A stretch of DNA of 46,948 nucleotides from Christensenella sp. UBA5489 (GCA_002424095.1 DIPL01000018.1:799-47746), one strand, 5' to 3'; numbered from the stretch's first letter, positions 1 through 11,017 are shown. Notes: generated by a model not told the origin, from the sequence alone. Made by a program: numbers and translations.

Positions 1-2224
1 GTCGAATTTTAAGAGCGGCTTGTCCCATCGAAAAAATTATATCAATATAATTCTCTCCGCCGAGAATTTCGCTATTATTTCCGCCCATAAACCTATAATT
101 TGTCGAACTTAACCTTGCAGTATATTCACCTGCATTTTTTATTACATCGGTTATGGTTGAGTCTTTTAAAAATGTTAAGCCATAATCCCAATTAACTTCC
201 AGTGCCAAACTCCCCTCAGGATTACTTTCCGCATCTTGAAAATTTATCTGTGCATTTCTTACCTTGCTGATTTGATTTTGACTGTTATATATAAGGTTAA
301 GGGAAACAAAATCTATACTTGCAGTTACACTTCGTGGAACTATTGTCAGTGTCCCCGATATTGTTACATTATAATTTTTAAATTCTGCAACTTTTTCCCA
401 TCCTGCTGGCGGTGTAATTGGCTGATAATCCTTTGATGTGATTATATCACTTAAATTATATTCACCAACATCAAATGATTCTGTATCGCAATTAGCCTCA
501 ATAAAGAATTTTTCAAAAAATTCACCTTCACCAACTCCATCAAATTCTCGCTCCACATTCCAATTTTTGCCATATGCTATTTGATTTTCGCCAAAATTGA
601 AATTTACAGATGCTTTTGCCACTGTCGCTGTTGTTTCATACGTTATTGACGGCGCTTCCAACCCGATTACAAACGTATAATAATAGTTCTCGCTGATTAA
701 TGTCAAATTATACTCACCAGCATCTTTTATCCAATCAACATTTGCTCCGCTAAATTTTATGTCAAGGTCTAACCTTTCGGTTGGAATTTCTTCATATATT
801 CCTTTATTAAAATAATTATTTGGTTTGTAAATATATTCGAATTCTTCCCTATCTTCGCCACGCCCATCATTTAATGGTGTATAGTCTGTTACTAAAACTA
901 CTTTTATTATATAAATTTCTGCGTTATATATTGGATTTAATATAGATATATATTCAGGACTTTGTACATAGATAAATTCAACCTCTGTTAATATATAAAT
1001 TATATCAATTCCGCCTATAATTGTTATATTGTAATTGTTCACACCGTTTCTGACTTCACCCTCTGCATTAAAAACAGCAAAGTCATCAAATTTACGTGTG
1101 CAAGCGTCTTCTGACACATCATCACTATATGGATAAGAACCTTTTGTGCTATCGCTCGTTACAAATGTTGCAGTTATATATTCACCAAATGCTGTGCCTT
1201 TTACAAAATTTTGGTTTGTCTCTGTTATAGCAAATATTAAAATCTGATTTGAAAACTTCAACTTAATAAATTCACCTGCAGTTTCGTCTTTATAAAGTGA
1301 TATAATTGCGTCTTTTTTTGCAATTTCAAATTCAAGTTCAACAAAATTATATTCGCCAAGTTCAGCCGGTGTTTCGCCCAAAAGTACGTAATTTTTCGAG
1401 CTTAAAATCGCCGTATATGTGCCAGCATTAATTAATTCCTCAGTTTCATTGTTATTAAAAAGAAATTTCAACCAAAAATCTATGCCTTTTGTAAGTTCTA
1501 TCGGATTGTTCTCGTTATCTCTAAATATATTCGCTGTAAAGTTAGCATGTTCGTAATAATTTTCTCCTGAATAAACAAGGTTCAATCCTGAATAAACATT
1601 TTCTGCCGTGATTTCTTTCGGTGCTATTTGTAATGTTCCAATGATTGTTATTTCATAATTTTTAATTTCAGCAGTGCTCGACGATAGAAGTGTGATATTG
1701 TCGAGTGTTATTAAATTGCTTAAATCGTATTCATTGACATCAAATCGAGTTGTATCATAATTAATTCTTATATAGAAAATCTCGTCAGCAACTCCAAGAA
1801 AAATATCCTTAGGGGTATGACTAAGTGGATTACTGTAAGTGACTTCTATTATACCCAAATCAAATGTGGTCTCTGCTTTTAATACTTCAATTTGTTCTGT
1901 CAAATTTCTTTCAGAAGTTTCCGCGAAAATATAGGAATAGTTTTCGCTTCGTAGCGTCAGTGTATATAATCCTGCATTTAAAATATTAAAAACTTCATCA
2001 TTCGCCACACCATACTTGATTGTCAACGATAACTCTAATGCATCCACTTGTCCACCGCTATTATTTTTGAAATATCCAGCAGTGCCAGAATCGTAAATAT
2101 AATCGAATTCATTCACGATTATTACATCGTTTATTGTATCTGTTGTGGTTAATATAATTGAAAAGTTTATAGCCGAGCCAATATATTTTTGTTCACTCAA
2201 ACCCAAAAATTCAACTTCGGTTAA
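1..2224 (-). repeat. Tandem ~411-residue super-repeat in the giant protein
   Basis: The phrase LTEVEF occurs at 2224 and again at 991, exactly 1,233 bases (411 codons) apart. The flanks also correspond: VKGTVAGEYI and VKGTAFGEYI, DGINNYNLTVSGGI and NGVNNYNITIIGGI, NAGLYTLTL and DAGEYNLTL, and a paired NAGTYTAILSSKNY and NAGEYTARLSSTNY. Each super-repeat contains several MBG-like units. A further copy seems to begin at the window edge. The copies are divergent at protein level, so the duplication is old rather than recent. Confidence 0.75.
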
Positions 2225-5200
2225 AATTTCAACAATCTCGATTCCACCGCTTACCGTTAAGTTATAATTATTAATTCCGTCGTTAATTAATCCCCCGGTT
2301 GCAGTGTAAACTCTTACTGCACTACCATATATCGTAAAACCTTCACTTCCAGCGCCAAAAGGATATTTTCCTTTTTCACTACCTTGTGTTCGGAAACTCA
2401 TTTCAATATACTCGCCCGCTACTGTTCCTTTTACATAATTTTCATTTTCTGTTTTATTTATATCAAACACTGCAATTTGACCATTAAACTGAGATTGTAA
2501 GTATGTGTTGTACGTTGGACTTAAATATTCTTTATATAACTCAATTGCCATATCTTTCGGAGTTATTCTACCTAACGGATTAAACTCATTCAAATCAGCT
2601 ATCTCGTAATTGCTTGCTAAAAAACTTGAATAGTTTTTCAATGATATATCTTTTAGAGAAATTTCATTAACACTCGCATTTATACTTAAATAATTTCCAT
2701 TTATTCCTATATGCTCGATTATTTGCGAAGCGAGAGTTATAGAAAGATATGCTCCCGCTGGCAGCATGTCCGTTCCATCATAAACTTTTTCTGCTTTAAA
2801 AGTTTCAGTATTTGAATCATTAATTATAAATTTAATTATATTTAATGTTCCATCTATATAATTTTGGTCAAGTTTCCACTTGCTTTCATTACTTGAATTT
2901 AAAAATATTTGAATTGTATATGTCCCAACATTTTTTGCTTCGGGGACTAGCATCTGCTCATTATTATAAATTCTATATGTTGTTCTTTGAATTCCTGTTG
3001 GCAATATTAAATTGCCATCAATAAACTCATTATTTACTAGATTTTTGCCCGCATATATTGAAATTACGGGATTAAATATAATATCTTGTCCAACAATATA
3101 TTCTCTCATGGTTATATCAAATGTCTTTTTATGTCCATTCTGAACGACTGGTTCATAATTTTGACTCTCAAACATCGCTTCCAATTCGTATGTTCCAGGA
3201 TCAATTACCTCAGTTACAATTGCCACATCTTTTCTTATAATTTTATTTATTGTAGGTACAACTCCTGTGCCCGATTGATTTGTTGCATTTATACTTAATC
3301 CATTGTAAAAATTTTCACCAGTATATGTATAATACGGAGCAAGAGTTTCTCCATTATATAGGAAATTAAATGAAAGTGTTGCCTTTTTTATAGTTAATTG
3401 TTTAGCAGATGTAGATTCCCAGTTGTTATGATTGGAATCAGCTGTAATAAATACTCTGACATTATAAATACCAGCATTGGTGAAGCCACCACTTATCAGA
3501 GCACCAGTGTTGTTATAATAATCAATTTTTGTTGCCCCAATTGGCAAATTGGCGGAACTGTATGAATTCCCCGTAGAATCAGTTATCGAAATAAATTGTT
3601 CTAAACCATTATAGTATACTGTTTTATTGTCAAAATATATACCACTTAAATTTACTTTAAGAATATGTATCGTTGATGTGTTTTTTACTGTAAGATGATA
3701 ATTACCTTTGCTCACGGCTTGACCTAGTGCATTTATAACTGTAAAATTATCTTGTACAGATAACAAACGCTCAGGTGTCGTTGGTTTATATAATCCACAA
3801 TTTGCACCGTTTGTTATAAGCGTAAATGTTAACGTTTGCGTCTCGCCAATAAGAGTTATATCTCTGTTAAATACACTAGTATAATAATTGCCATCATAAT
3901 CTTTTTCATCCGTAATATTAATTTCATAGTTACATGGATTTATTATGCCGTTATATTGAGTGTTTTTAAGCGTGTAATTTGCTGCATTAGAGCCACTATA
4001 TCCCTGTAATCCTAGATCTGTTATGGGCACTGCTACATCAGCATTTGCCGTTGAGTAACTACCTAAAAGACGTAAACGTTCGCCACCAACACCATCTATA
4101 TTATAAGCCCCCAGCGCAGTTGTTGCATCATATGTTTTGGAAATTTGCAACGCAAGCGTTATTTCTTGTGGCGTTATAGTAACTTGTTCATTTTTATTAT
4201 CTAAATTAAACGTATAAACCGCTGTTAAGCCGTTATAGGTTGGTTTTATAAAAACACCATATCTGCCACTGTCGGCTACGTTTTTTAAACTGATATTATA
4301 AATTCTATAATATGAAGAACCCGTACCAGTCCATTTATACCACATATCTTCATATGATATTACAGGATTTTTAATTTCAGGGTTAAGTATATAATCCAAT
4401 GCAATTGTATTAGTATTATATGTACGCGTGAAAGGTTTTTCCATTTCTATGCCGTTGTCTTTTGCCGTTATCGTGATATCTGCTGCTGTTATATTACGCA
4501 GTGTCCATTTTGCATATATCGTTATAATACCAGTTTTTAGCCATGTAGTTCCAACGGGATACAATATTTTTTCTTCATCATAAAACCAGCCGTCAAAGTT
4601 AAATCCTTTTCGTGTCGGCTGTGCTGCATTCGCTGATATGGGATAAATTATACCATTAGTTAATATACGCTTATTTACTCCATCATAACTAGCATATCCT
4701 CCAAATAATTCATCACCTAAAAATTCATAATTATACGTTACAACCGCTTGATTTGTAAAATATATCTTTATGTCTATCAAATTTTCGTCAGTACTTATCA
4801 TTCCCGATTTCAGATTGAATTCAATCTCAATTACACCGCTTTCTGTTACCGTAAAATCAGATGAATCTAAAAATATATTACCACCTGAAATTCTATATAT
4901 CTTATATCCAGCGGGTACTGCTGAAAATTTAAAAATTAAGTTTCGTGGAACAGTAGCCCAATCAATATATACACTTTGCGTGCCGTCCTCATTTCTAATT
5001 AAATCTGATTCAAGCGATTCGTATTCAATTTCAAAGTCTAGCCCAACAAGCGTTGTTGTTTTATATACGTCTGAAAAAGTTGTCGGATTTACAGTGCGCT
5101 CATATCCTCCAACAATAAGTTGTATGTAGTCTGTTGGATTTTTTATTTTTACTTCACCTGAATATTTTATTATGTAATTATCTATTAAATCTTTTCCATC

Positions 5201-8200
5201 TTGTTGAGTTACTGGTAAATGTCCTTGTGAAGAATCTATCGTTGAAAGAGTAATCGTTCGATCAATTGCATTTTTATTTGATGTTTCGCTATATGTAATC
5301 TCGTCCGCACTGCTTGCGAATGAAAGTGAACCACTCTGCAACCTATGTCCGTCTGCCAATCCTATTAAGTCTGTTTCTGTGAGCCAAAATGAATAATCTC
5401 CAACCATTTCACGATTACCTAGAATTACAGTCAACTCTTTTTTATTTATCCGCACTGTTTTTTCGCCAACTGTCCGTTCACTTAATCCCTCGCCTACTAT
5501 TGTAACTCTACAGTAAATTGAAAATATTCCCGATTCATTTGGTGTTCGCAATTGTAATGTATGATTACCATATGTTCCCTGCTCCGAGAATATTATTTCA
5601 CCGCTTCCGCTGTTAATCCATTCATATAAATATGTTTTGCCCGCTACATAATTTTGCACAATTACATTCAAAACTTCGTGATATTTTCCATCATAAGTGA
5701 ACTCATTTATATACTGCGTAAGTGAAAGCAAAGGTTTCACTGCTTCCCAAACTGCATATAAGGTTAAGTCACTTAACCTATCCCACTCTTTATATGTCAC
5801 ATTTTCGTCATTGTATGAAACATAATATTCACCAGAGCCATTTGATTCAGTATTCCAGCCAATTATTTTATATCCAGCACGCCCTGGCAAAGGCACTCCG
5901 GGCACTGTCTGAGAGCCGATTAAATATTTATAGTTTTTAGTCTCATATGCAATTTCACCTAATATATTTCCGTTTAAAATTGAGTTGGGATATGTCTCCG
6001 TTGAAAATGCTCCACCGTTTGGATTATATGTAAGATCATATGATATTGCCGTAGCACTCGACCTTACAGTAATTGCCGTTTCAGGCATTGTGAAATTACT
6101 AGAATTATATAAAACCGAAACTCCCGTAGCGGTTTTGAATACTTCTATGGATGGATTTGCATAACCATTCTTGGCAGTAACCGTATACGATAAAGATTGG
6201 CCATAATATGCTTTTCCATTATTAAGTCCATTAACCGTCAGATTCGTTTCTTTCCCTACATCCAAAGTAACATTATAAAAAGCACGGCTAAAAACAACGC
6301 AAATTGTTATGCCGCCTATTGGTATAGACGGAGTGGAAAAATTACAACTTCCATTTGCTAGCATATATGGTGCATTTCCAGAAATTCTCGAAACATTGGA
6401 TGTATAAATTCCATAAAATTCAAAACCAGCATTTGCACTTGTTTCAAGAGGATATGTATATCCATATTTTCCACTTGAAATATCAGAATAAGGGCCTACA
6501 CAAGTGCCGCCCCCAAATCCTGTAATTAAAGTATTATTATCTGAAGAATTTGTATATTTTGTTATTAAACTAATCGGATAACTTTTCCTTATGAACTTGG
6601 CATATAAGGTCATATCATTATTCTCCATAGTTGTGCCATTATACGGATTTGTTAAATAACTATTATAGAAAAATCCATCAAACTGAAAGCCGTTATTCAC
6701 TTCGACTAAATCGACTAATATTGTTCCCGCAAAAATTAAGCCATCTTGAACTGTTCCACCTATAGGAAATTGATTGTAGCCACCCATACTATTTTGTGTC
6801 ATTTCAATTACATTTAAATTAAATTCTTTTGTGGTTTTTGCCGTAAAAATTATATTCTGTTTTACTTGATATGAAAATGTTGGATTACTTGTATGAAGAG
6901 ATTCGGTTCCACCTGTTTCTTTTTTATACCAGCCATCAAATATATGTTTATCTTTTACAGTTGCGGTTACTTGAAGCTCATCATTAGAAAAATAATATGC
7001 CGAACCCGATTTTGTCGTTGACGCAATGCCTTCATCTTTTTCAATAATACACTTATAACAAGTCGTTATTATAGCATAAAGAACCATTGATTCTGTTATT
7101 TCAAATTGTTCATATATGTAAGTTTCTTTTGTTTGCGGTGCATTATATGAAAAGAAAGGTTGAGTTCCATTAATATCTAAATACCAACCTTTTAAAGCAT
7201 AAAGCATGTCTGTTCCAACGTTATCATTTAATTGAACACCAAGGGTTATTAAAGAGCCGTGTTCAACAACTCCCATTCTAGTAGCCGAAAATTCTCCGCC
7301 TAAACTAACCTTACCACCTATTGTCGCTTGATAAATATTTCCAGTATTATCTTGATAACATGCTATAATTTCAATAGCATAAATTTTTATAGACGTTTTA
7401 GCACTTATTGTAAGCCCACTTGCGGGCATTATTATAATTTGATTTAATGAATACAAATCCATATCCGTGCCATCTATACGCTTCGGAAGAGTTCCACTTA
7501 CAAGTGTCCAACCATCCCAATTATAATTTTCACTTACATCTGCAAACAGTCGAATTTGTTCAGTGAAATAATATTGTTTTGATTGCGTTGTTGCAATAAT
7601 TTTTCCAGTTTCTATATCCGCTTCGGCATTATTTGTTAATGCATAGTATTTGCAAAAAACAGCATAATAAGTTAAAACAATGTCCCCACCAACTTTTCCC
7701 TCTACCATTGCCTCGGTTATTATTTCGGATGGAGTGCTGGTATATGGTCCCCTATAATTGTCATCATATTCTGTTGCATTTACAGTTTTATACCAGCCAA
7801 TGAATTTATAATTATTATTAATATTGCCAACAGCTATATTAATATAATTTCCGACATTTACATAATGAACAGAACTTGGACTTAGGGAGGTAAGTCCTGA
7901 ACTTAAAGAAAAACCAACAAGACCGCCAGGAGAAGTTATGCCATTATAAACAAAAATCCCTGCATCAGTGCTACTGGCAGCAACAACTTTTACACCGTAT
8001 TTATGGCTGTTTGATTTTGCTTTTAAATGAACATCATATGAGGGCATTACTAAATTTGAAGATTGGTTAATTGATAGATAATTAAATCCAGTAAATCCAA
8101 TGGGACGCGGACCGACTATTATTTCCCAACCATCAAAGCCGTAACCACCACTCATTGTTACATTAAAGATACTGATTGAACTTACGGAACCATTAATAAT

Positions 8201-9814
8201 TAAGTTTAGGCTTTGACCTGCAATGTAAGAAAAAGTGCCGGTTCCTCCCGCAACATTTATACCTGGATCGGCCTCAATTGTAAGTGAATATCTATCCTCC
8301 TCCTTTAAAAAGACCGCATAATAATGAAAATTAGGTCCTACCTCATCTGTTATAGTATGATAAATCGTATCCCCAGCACTGTTTGTTGCTACGGTTACAT
8401 TAGGATCATCCACCGTTCTCCATGAATAAGCCAGAGTAAACTCGTTTGTCGCTTTATACCAACCCATAAAAGTATAATTTGGTTCTGGCTTTGTATATAG
8501 TCTTACTTGCTCATAATTGCTTAGAGACCAACTCCACCAGGTGAAATCCCAATCATTGTCTAAATCGATAGTTCCTACAGATGTTATCTTTGCTCTACCA
8601 CCTGCATAATCTTTATTTATAGTATCGGTGATTGAGTTATAAGATGTTGGCTTATGCCGAATAATGTAACCGCCATAAAATTGAATCTCAGCCTCGGGTC
8701 CCTCAATTGTAAAAACTATAGTTGGTCCGTCATCCCAAGTCCATGAATGTGCAGGCCAAGAAATCCATCCTCCATAATTAAATCCTTTATAGGAGTAGCC
8801 CTCATCAGCCTTTGGACGAGGATGCACGATTACTCTTTGTCCTTCATTAAAATAACCGACAAAAGGGCTGCTATAATAATAGCTTTGATAGCCTCCAACA
8901 GACTGGATACTTACATATTCCATGCAAGAAGAATCCCAAGAAATTTCAAATCGTGCCGATCCATCGTCTATCGGATCTGGCGTGGTTGCTTTTTCAAATA
9001 CTGCATAAAAAGTTTCTGAGCCATGATCATTATAATTGATGCTTCTTTGTCTAGAAACATAGCAGTAAACCCCATCAACATACTCCTTTCCTGTCCCTGT
9101 TGGATTGTCTGGTTTTCCCAAAACTAACCTATCGGCCATTCCTCTATAATGATACCCATCATTGTTTTTTGCACAAAATTTAAGTCTCATGGAATCTACG
9201 CCTGGAACATTACTACAATCCAACGTAACATTTGAATACCATGATCCGAAAAATTTATAAGAACTCAAATCCCCCTCATAAGAGGTTGCAGCAATATTAA
9301 TTGTTCCTCCGCTAGATCCTTGATAATAATTGACACCATCATCTGTATAATAGGCTTCAACAAAATAAACAACATCAAATGCAAGTGGCGTTACATTTAA
9401 TGAATTCGGATCATCTCCGATTTGTGATTCGGTTTCCAATTTCGATTGATTTGAAATTAGAGCTGTATCCGAAGAATTTGCGGAACCCGAATTGCCACTA
9501 CGGACTTCGGTTATTTTATTAAAAGAACTATCGATAGGCGATGAAGAACCGCCTGCTTCTCTCTCTAAATAGTTCCCGGAATAGTTCCTGTCTGGCGATA
9601 CGGGACTTGATTGATTTAAAATTGAAGTTTTATCTGAATCATCAGTACTACTTTTATTATCATCTATTAAATTTGCGTTTGAAATCTCGATTGTCTCACT
9701 AGTTAAATTTAAACTTGAGACTTCATTTGCTTTTATCAAAATATTTATTGATAAAAATAATGATAATACGGATATTATAAGTAAAAATAAATAAAAAGAT
9801 TTTTTATAAGTCAT
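1..9814 (-). CDS. Giant secreted repeat protein, adhesin-like (3' end beyond window)
   Basis: One open frame runs from the ATG at 9814 off the left edge, giving at least 3,271 codons. I checked the frame at five widely spaced points and it did not change. Residues 1-29 form a signal peptide: Lys-rich start, long hydrophobic core, Ala near the end. A Ser/Asn/Asp-rich linker follows to about residue 120. About residues 180-1770 carry Listeria-Bacteroides (InlB B/Flg_new-like) units, seen as repeated GWY and LYAVW/YAVF cores such as FMGWYKA, FIGWYKT, IIGWNTE and TLYAVWEA. From about 1780 onward the repeats look like MBG/YDG units (KTYDATTALGAY, VYDGTDMLPAGAY, NAGEY/NAGTY). It is probably a cell-surface stalk or adhesin. 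Any sortase or other anchor would lie outside the window. It has its own promoter and the Shine-Dalgarno AAGGA. The ligand is unknown. Confidence 0.88.
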   Translation of the reverse strand, partial: MTYKKSFYLFLLIISVLSLFLSINILIKANEVSSLNLTSETIEISNANLIDDNKSSTDDSDKTSILNQSSPVSPDRNYSGNYLEREAGGSSSPIDSSFNKITEVRSGNSGSANSSDTALISNQSKLETESQIGDDPNSLNVTPLAFDVVYFVEAYYTDDGVNYYQGSSGGTINIAATSYEGDLSSYKFFGSWYSNVTLDCSNVPGVDSMRLKFCAKNNDGYHYRGMADRLVLGKPDNPTGTGKEYVDGVYCYVSRQRSINYNDHGSETFYAVFEKATTPDPIDDGSARFEISWDSSCMEYVSIQSVGGYQSYYYSSPFVGYFNEGQRVIVHPRPKADEGYSYKGFNYGGWISWPAHSWTWDDGPTIVFTIEGPEAEIQFYGGYIIRHKPTSYNSITDTINKDYAGGRAKITSVGTIDLDNDWDFTWWSWSLSNYEQVRLYTKPEPNYTFMGWYKATNEFTLAYSWRTVDDPNVTVATNSAGDTIYHTITDEVGPNFHYYAVFLKEEDRYSLTIEADPGINVAGGTGTFSYIAGQSLNLIINGSVSSISIFNVTMSGGYGFDGWEIIVGPRPIGFTGFNYLSINQSSNLVMPSYDVHLKAKSNSHKYGVKVVAASSTDAGIFVYNGITSPGGLVGFSLSSGLTSLSPSSVHYVNVGNYINIAVGNINNNYKFIGWYKTVNATEYDDNYRGPYTSTPSEIITEAMVEGKVGGDIVLTYYAVFCKYYALTNNAEADIETGKIIATTQSKQYYFTEQIRLFADVSENYNWDGWTLVSGTLPKRIDGTDMDLYSLNQIIIMPASGLTISAKTSIKIYAIEIIACYQDNTGNIYQATIGGKVSLGGEFSATRMGVVEHGSLITLGVQLNDNVGTDMLYALKGWYLDINGTQPFFSYNAPQTKETYIYEQFEITESMVLYAIITTCYKCIIEKDEGIASTTKSGSAYYFSNDELQVTATVKDKHIFDGWYKKETGGTESLHTSNPTFSYQVKQNIIFTAKTTKEFNLNVIEMTQNSMGGYNQFPIGGTVQDGLIFAGTILVDLVEVNNGFQFDGFFYNSYLTNPYNGTTMENNDMTLYAKFIRKSYPISLITKYTNSSDNNTLITGFGGGTCVGPYSDISSGKYGYTYPLETSANAGFEFYGIYTSNVSRISGNAPYMLANGSCNFSTPSIPIGGITICVVFSRAFYNVTLDVGKETNLTVNGLNNGKAYYGQSLSYTVTAKNGYANPSIEVFKTATGVSVLYNSSNFTMPETAITVRSSATAISYDLTYNPNGGAFSTETYPNSILNGNILGEIAYETKNYKYLIGSQTVPGVPLPGRAGYKIIGWNTESNGSGEYYVSYNDENVTYKEWDRLSDLTLYAVWEAVKPLLSLTQYINEFTYDGKYHEVLNVIVQNYVAGKTYLYEWINSGSGEIIFSEQGTYGNHTLQLRTPNESGIFSIYCRVTIVGEGLSERTVGEKTVRINKKELTVILGNREMVGDYSFWLTETDLIGLADGHRLQSGSLSFASSADEITYSETSNKNAIDRTITLSTIDSSQGHLPVTQQDGKDLIDNYIIKYSGEVKIKNPTDYIQLIVGGYERTVNPTTFSDVYKTTTLVGLDFEIEYESLESDLIRNEDGTQSVYIDWATVPRNLIFKFSAVPAGYKIYRISGGNIFLDSSDFTVTESGVIEIEFNLKSGMISTDENLIDIKIYFTNQAVVTYNYEFLGDELFGGYASYDGVNKRILTNGIIYPISANAAQPTRKGFNFDGWFYDEEKILYPVGTTWLKTGIITIYAKWTLRNITAADITITAKDNGIEMEKPFTRTYNTNTIALDYILNPEIKNPVISYEDMWYKWTGTGSSYYRIYNISLKNVADSGRYGVFIKPTYNGLTAVYTFNLDNKNEQVTITPQEITLALQISKTYDATTALGAYNIDGVGGERLRLLGSYSTANADVAVPITDLGLQGYSGSNAANYTLKNTQYNGIINPCNYEINITDEKDYDGNYYTSVFNRDITLIGETQTLTFTLITNGANCGLYKPTTPERLLSVQDNFTVINALGQAVSKGNYHLTVKNTSTIHILKVNLSGIYFDNKTVYYNGLEQFISITDSTGNSYSSANLPIGATKIDYYNNTGALISGGFTNAGIYNVRVFITADSNHNNWESTSAKQLTIKKATLSFNFLYNGETLAPYYTYTGENFYNGLSINATNQSGTGVVPTINKIIRKDVAIVTEVIDPGTYELEAMFESQNYEPVVQNGHKKTFDITMREYIVGQDIIFNPVISIYAGKNLVNNEFIDGNLILPTGIQRTTYRIYNNEQMLVPEAKNVGTYTIQIFLNSSNESKWKLDQNYIDGTLNIIKFIINDSNTETFKAEKVYDGTDMLPAGAYLSITLASQIIEHIGINGNYLSINASVNEISLKDISLKNYSSFLASNYEIADLNEFNPLGRITPKDMAIELYKEYLSPTYNTYLQSQFNGQIAVFDINKTENENYVKGTVAGEYIEMSFRTQGSEKGKYPFGAGSEGFTIYGSAVRVYTATGGLINDGINNYNLTVSGGIEIVEILTEVEFLGLSEQKYIGSAINFSIILTTTDTINDVIIVNEFDYIYDSGTAGYFKNNSGGQVDALELSLTIKYGVANDEVFNILNAGLYTLTLRSENYSYIFAETSERNLTEQIEVLKAETTFDLGIIEVTYSNPLSHTPKDIFLGVADEIFYIRINYDTTRFDVNEYDLSNLITLDNITLLSSSTAEIKNYEITIIGTLQIAPKEITAENVYSGLNLVYSGENYYEHANFTANIFRDNENNPIELTKGIDFWLKFLFNNNETEELINAGTYTAILSSKNYVLLGETPAELGEYNFVELEFEIAKKDAIISLYKDETAGEFIKLKFSNQILIFAITETNQNFVKGTAFGEYITATFVTSDSTKGSYPYSDDVSEDACTRKFDDFAVFNAEGEVRNGVNNYNITIIGGIDIIYILTEVEFIYVQSPEYISILNPIYNAEIYIIKVVLVTDYTPLNDGRGEDREEFEYIYKPNNYFNKGIYEEIPTERLDLDIKFSGANVDWIKDAGEYNLTLISENYYYTFVIGLEAPSITYETTATVAKASVNFNFGENQIAYGKNWNVEREFDGVGEGEFFEKFFIEANCDTESFDVGEYNLSDIITSKDYQPITPPAGWEKVAEFKNYNVTISGTLTIVPRSVTASIDFVSLNLIYNSQNQISKVRNAQINFQDAESNPEGSLALEVNWDYGLTFLKDSTITDVIKNAGEYTARLSSTNYRFMGGNNSEILGGENYIDIIFSMGQAALKIR

Positions 9815-9892
9815 ATTTTTTTCCTTAATTTATTTTCAATTTTAGTTTAATTAAAAGTTGCTATGTCTTTAAATTTTAATTTTTATATAATT

Positions 9893-9921
9893 ATTATAAC
9901 TAAATATAATGTGATTATCAA
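9893..9921 (-). promoter_or_regulatory. SigA-type promoter of the giant repeat gene
   Basis: On the minus strand TTGATA (9916-9921) and TATAAT (9893-9898) are 17 bases apart, a near-consensus vegetative promoter. It would give an untranslated leader of about 70 bases ending in the ribosome site AAGGA before the ATG at 9814. The rest of the 275-base gap to cmk is AT-rich, and I see no terminator in it. Confidence 0.75.
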
Positions 9922-10089
9922 CTATTTGAGATAAAATATTGCAAATTATTTTAAAAATCTGTTTTTTTTGCATACAATAATTTTATAAAAAATTAACCTT
10001 ATGATTATAAATGCTTTTATTTTTAAATACTAAATTTTGATTATTAATTTGCTGTTGTTTTGAATTTGATTTTGAATTTTTATTATTTT

Positions 10090-10761
10090 CTACTTTAATT
10101 TTTTTATTATTTCCGCAACAACTTCATTTATTGTTAAATTTGTTGTATCTACACAAATTGCGTCTTTCGAGATTTTTAAAGGAGAAACCCTTCTATTTTT
10201 ATCCATTTCATCACGTTTTTTTAAATCTTGTAAAATTTGGCTTTGAGTGACATTTTTATCTTTTTTACTTCGCTCCAAAAATCGTCGTCGTGCTCGCTCT
10301 TCTGGCGATGCGTCTAAATAGAATTTATTTTTTGAATCTTTCAAAATCGCTGTTCCAATATCTCTGCCTTCCATAACCAAATTTTCTTTTGAAGCAACAT
10401 TCTTTTGCAATACTGTTAACTTTTCACGCACTTGTTTAATTTTTGAAATATATGCAACCGCTTTGTCAACTTTTTGATTATGCAATTTTTTCGTGCAATT
10501 TTTTCCGTTAATAAAAATTTGAAAGTATTTCAAATTTATTTTTTTATCTTTTTTGGGACAAAGTTCAATATTTATATCATCAATATGATTTAAAACAGCC
10601 TGTTCATCGCAAATATTTAAACCCATTTTTAAACATTCAAATGCAAATGCTCGATAAAGTAAACCTGAGTTTAAATAAAACCAATCTAAATATAATGCCA
10701 ATTTTTTAGCAATTGTTGATTTTCCAACACCGCCGGGACCATCTATTGCAATACTATCCAT
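10090..10761 (-). CDS. cmk: Cytidylate kinase (CMP/dCMP kinase)
   Basis: This enzyme phosphorylates CMP and dCMP with ATP in pyrimidine nucleotide metabolism in the cytoplasm. The P-loop GPGGVGKST lies at residues 8-16. The family motif EGRDIGT is near residue 131, and an Arg-rich lid segment (ERARRRFLE) lies near 156-164. The length of 223 residues is normal for Cmk. The ATG at 10761 follows a good ribosome site, GGAG five bases away. It lies downstream of tRNA-Thr(CGT) and upstream of the giant repeat gene. In many Clostridia cmk is followed by plsC, lytB (ispH) or rpsA, none of which is present here. Confidence 0.95.
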   Translation of the reverse strand: MDSIAIDGPGGVGKSTIAKKLALYLDWFYLNSGLLYRAFAFECLKMGLNICDEQAVLNHIDDINIELCPKKDKKINLKYFQIFINGKNCTKKLHNQKVDKAVAYISKIKQVREKLTVLQKNVASKENLVMEGRDIGTAILKDSKNKFYLDASPEERARRRFLERSKKDKNVTQSQILQDLKKRDEMDKNRRVSPLKISKDAICVDTTNLTINEVVAEIIKKLK

Positions 10762-10859
10762 ATTTTCTCCAATATGTTGTGCTTTTTAAAAAACTACACA
10801 ATTATGCATATAAATTTTTTTGTATCATTTCATTTATAAACTTTAAATCATAAGAAATT

Positions 10860-10935
10860 TGGAGCTGATGGGGGGACTCGAACCCCCGATCTATTGATTA
10901 CGAATCAATTGCTCTACCAACTGAGCCACATCAGC
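10860..10935 (-). tRNA. tRNA-Thr (anticodon CGT)
   Basis: The 76-base gene folds as a cloverleaf. The acceptor GCTGATG pairs with CATCAGC, the D arm is GGCTCAGTTGGTAGAGC, and the T loop contains GGTTCGAGTCC. The anticodon loop TTCGTAA gives anticodon CGT, which reads ACG. The CCA end is encoded. It stands alone between the PAP2 gene and cmk, away from the main tRNA cluster, and has its own upstream promoter. Confidence 0.95.
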
Positions 10936-11017
10936 AAAACTGTTATTTGATTTATTAGTTTTAAACTATATAACCAATAAAGACGTCGCCAACTTACGCA
11001 AAATTAAACACTTATGT

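Noticed and set aside
236..9019. Several plus-strand open frames of 60-119 codons in the left 9.8 kb
   Set aside because: They lie opposite the continuous minus-strand repeat gene, have no ribosome sites and resemble no protein.
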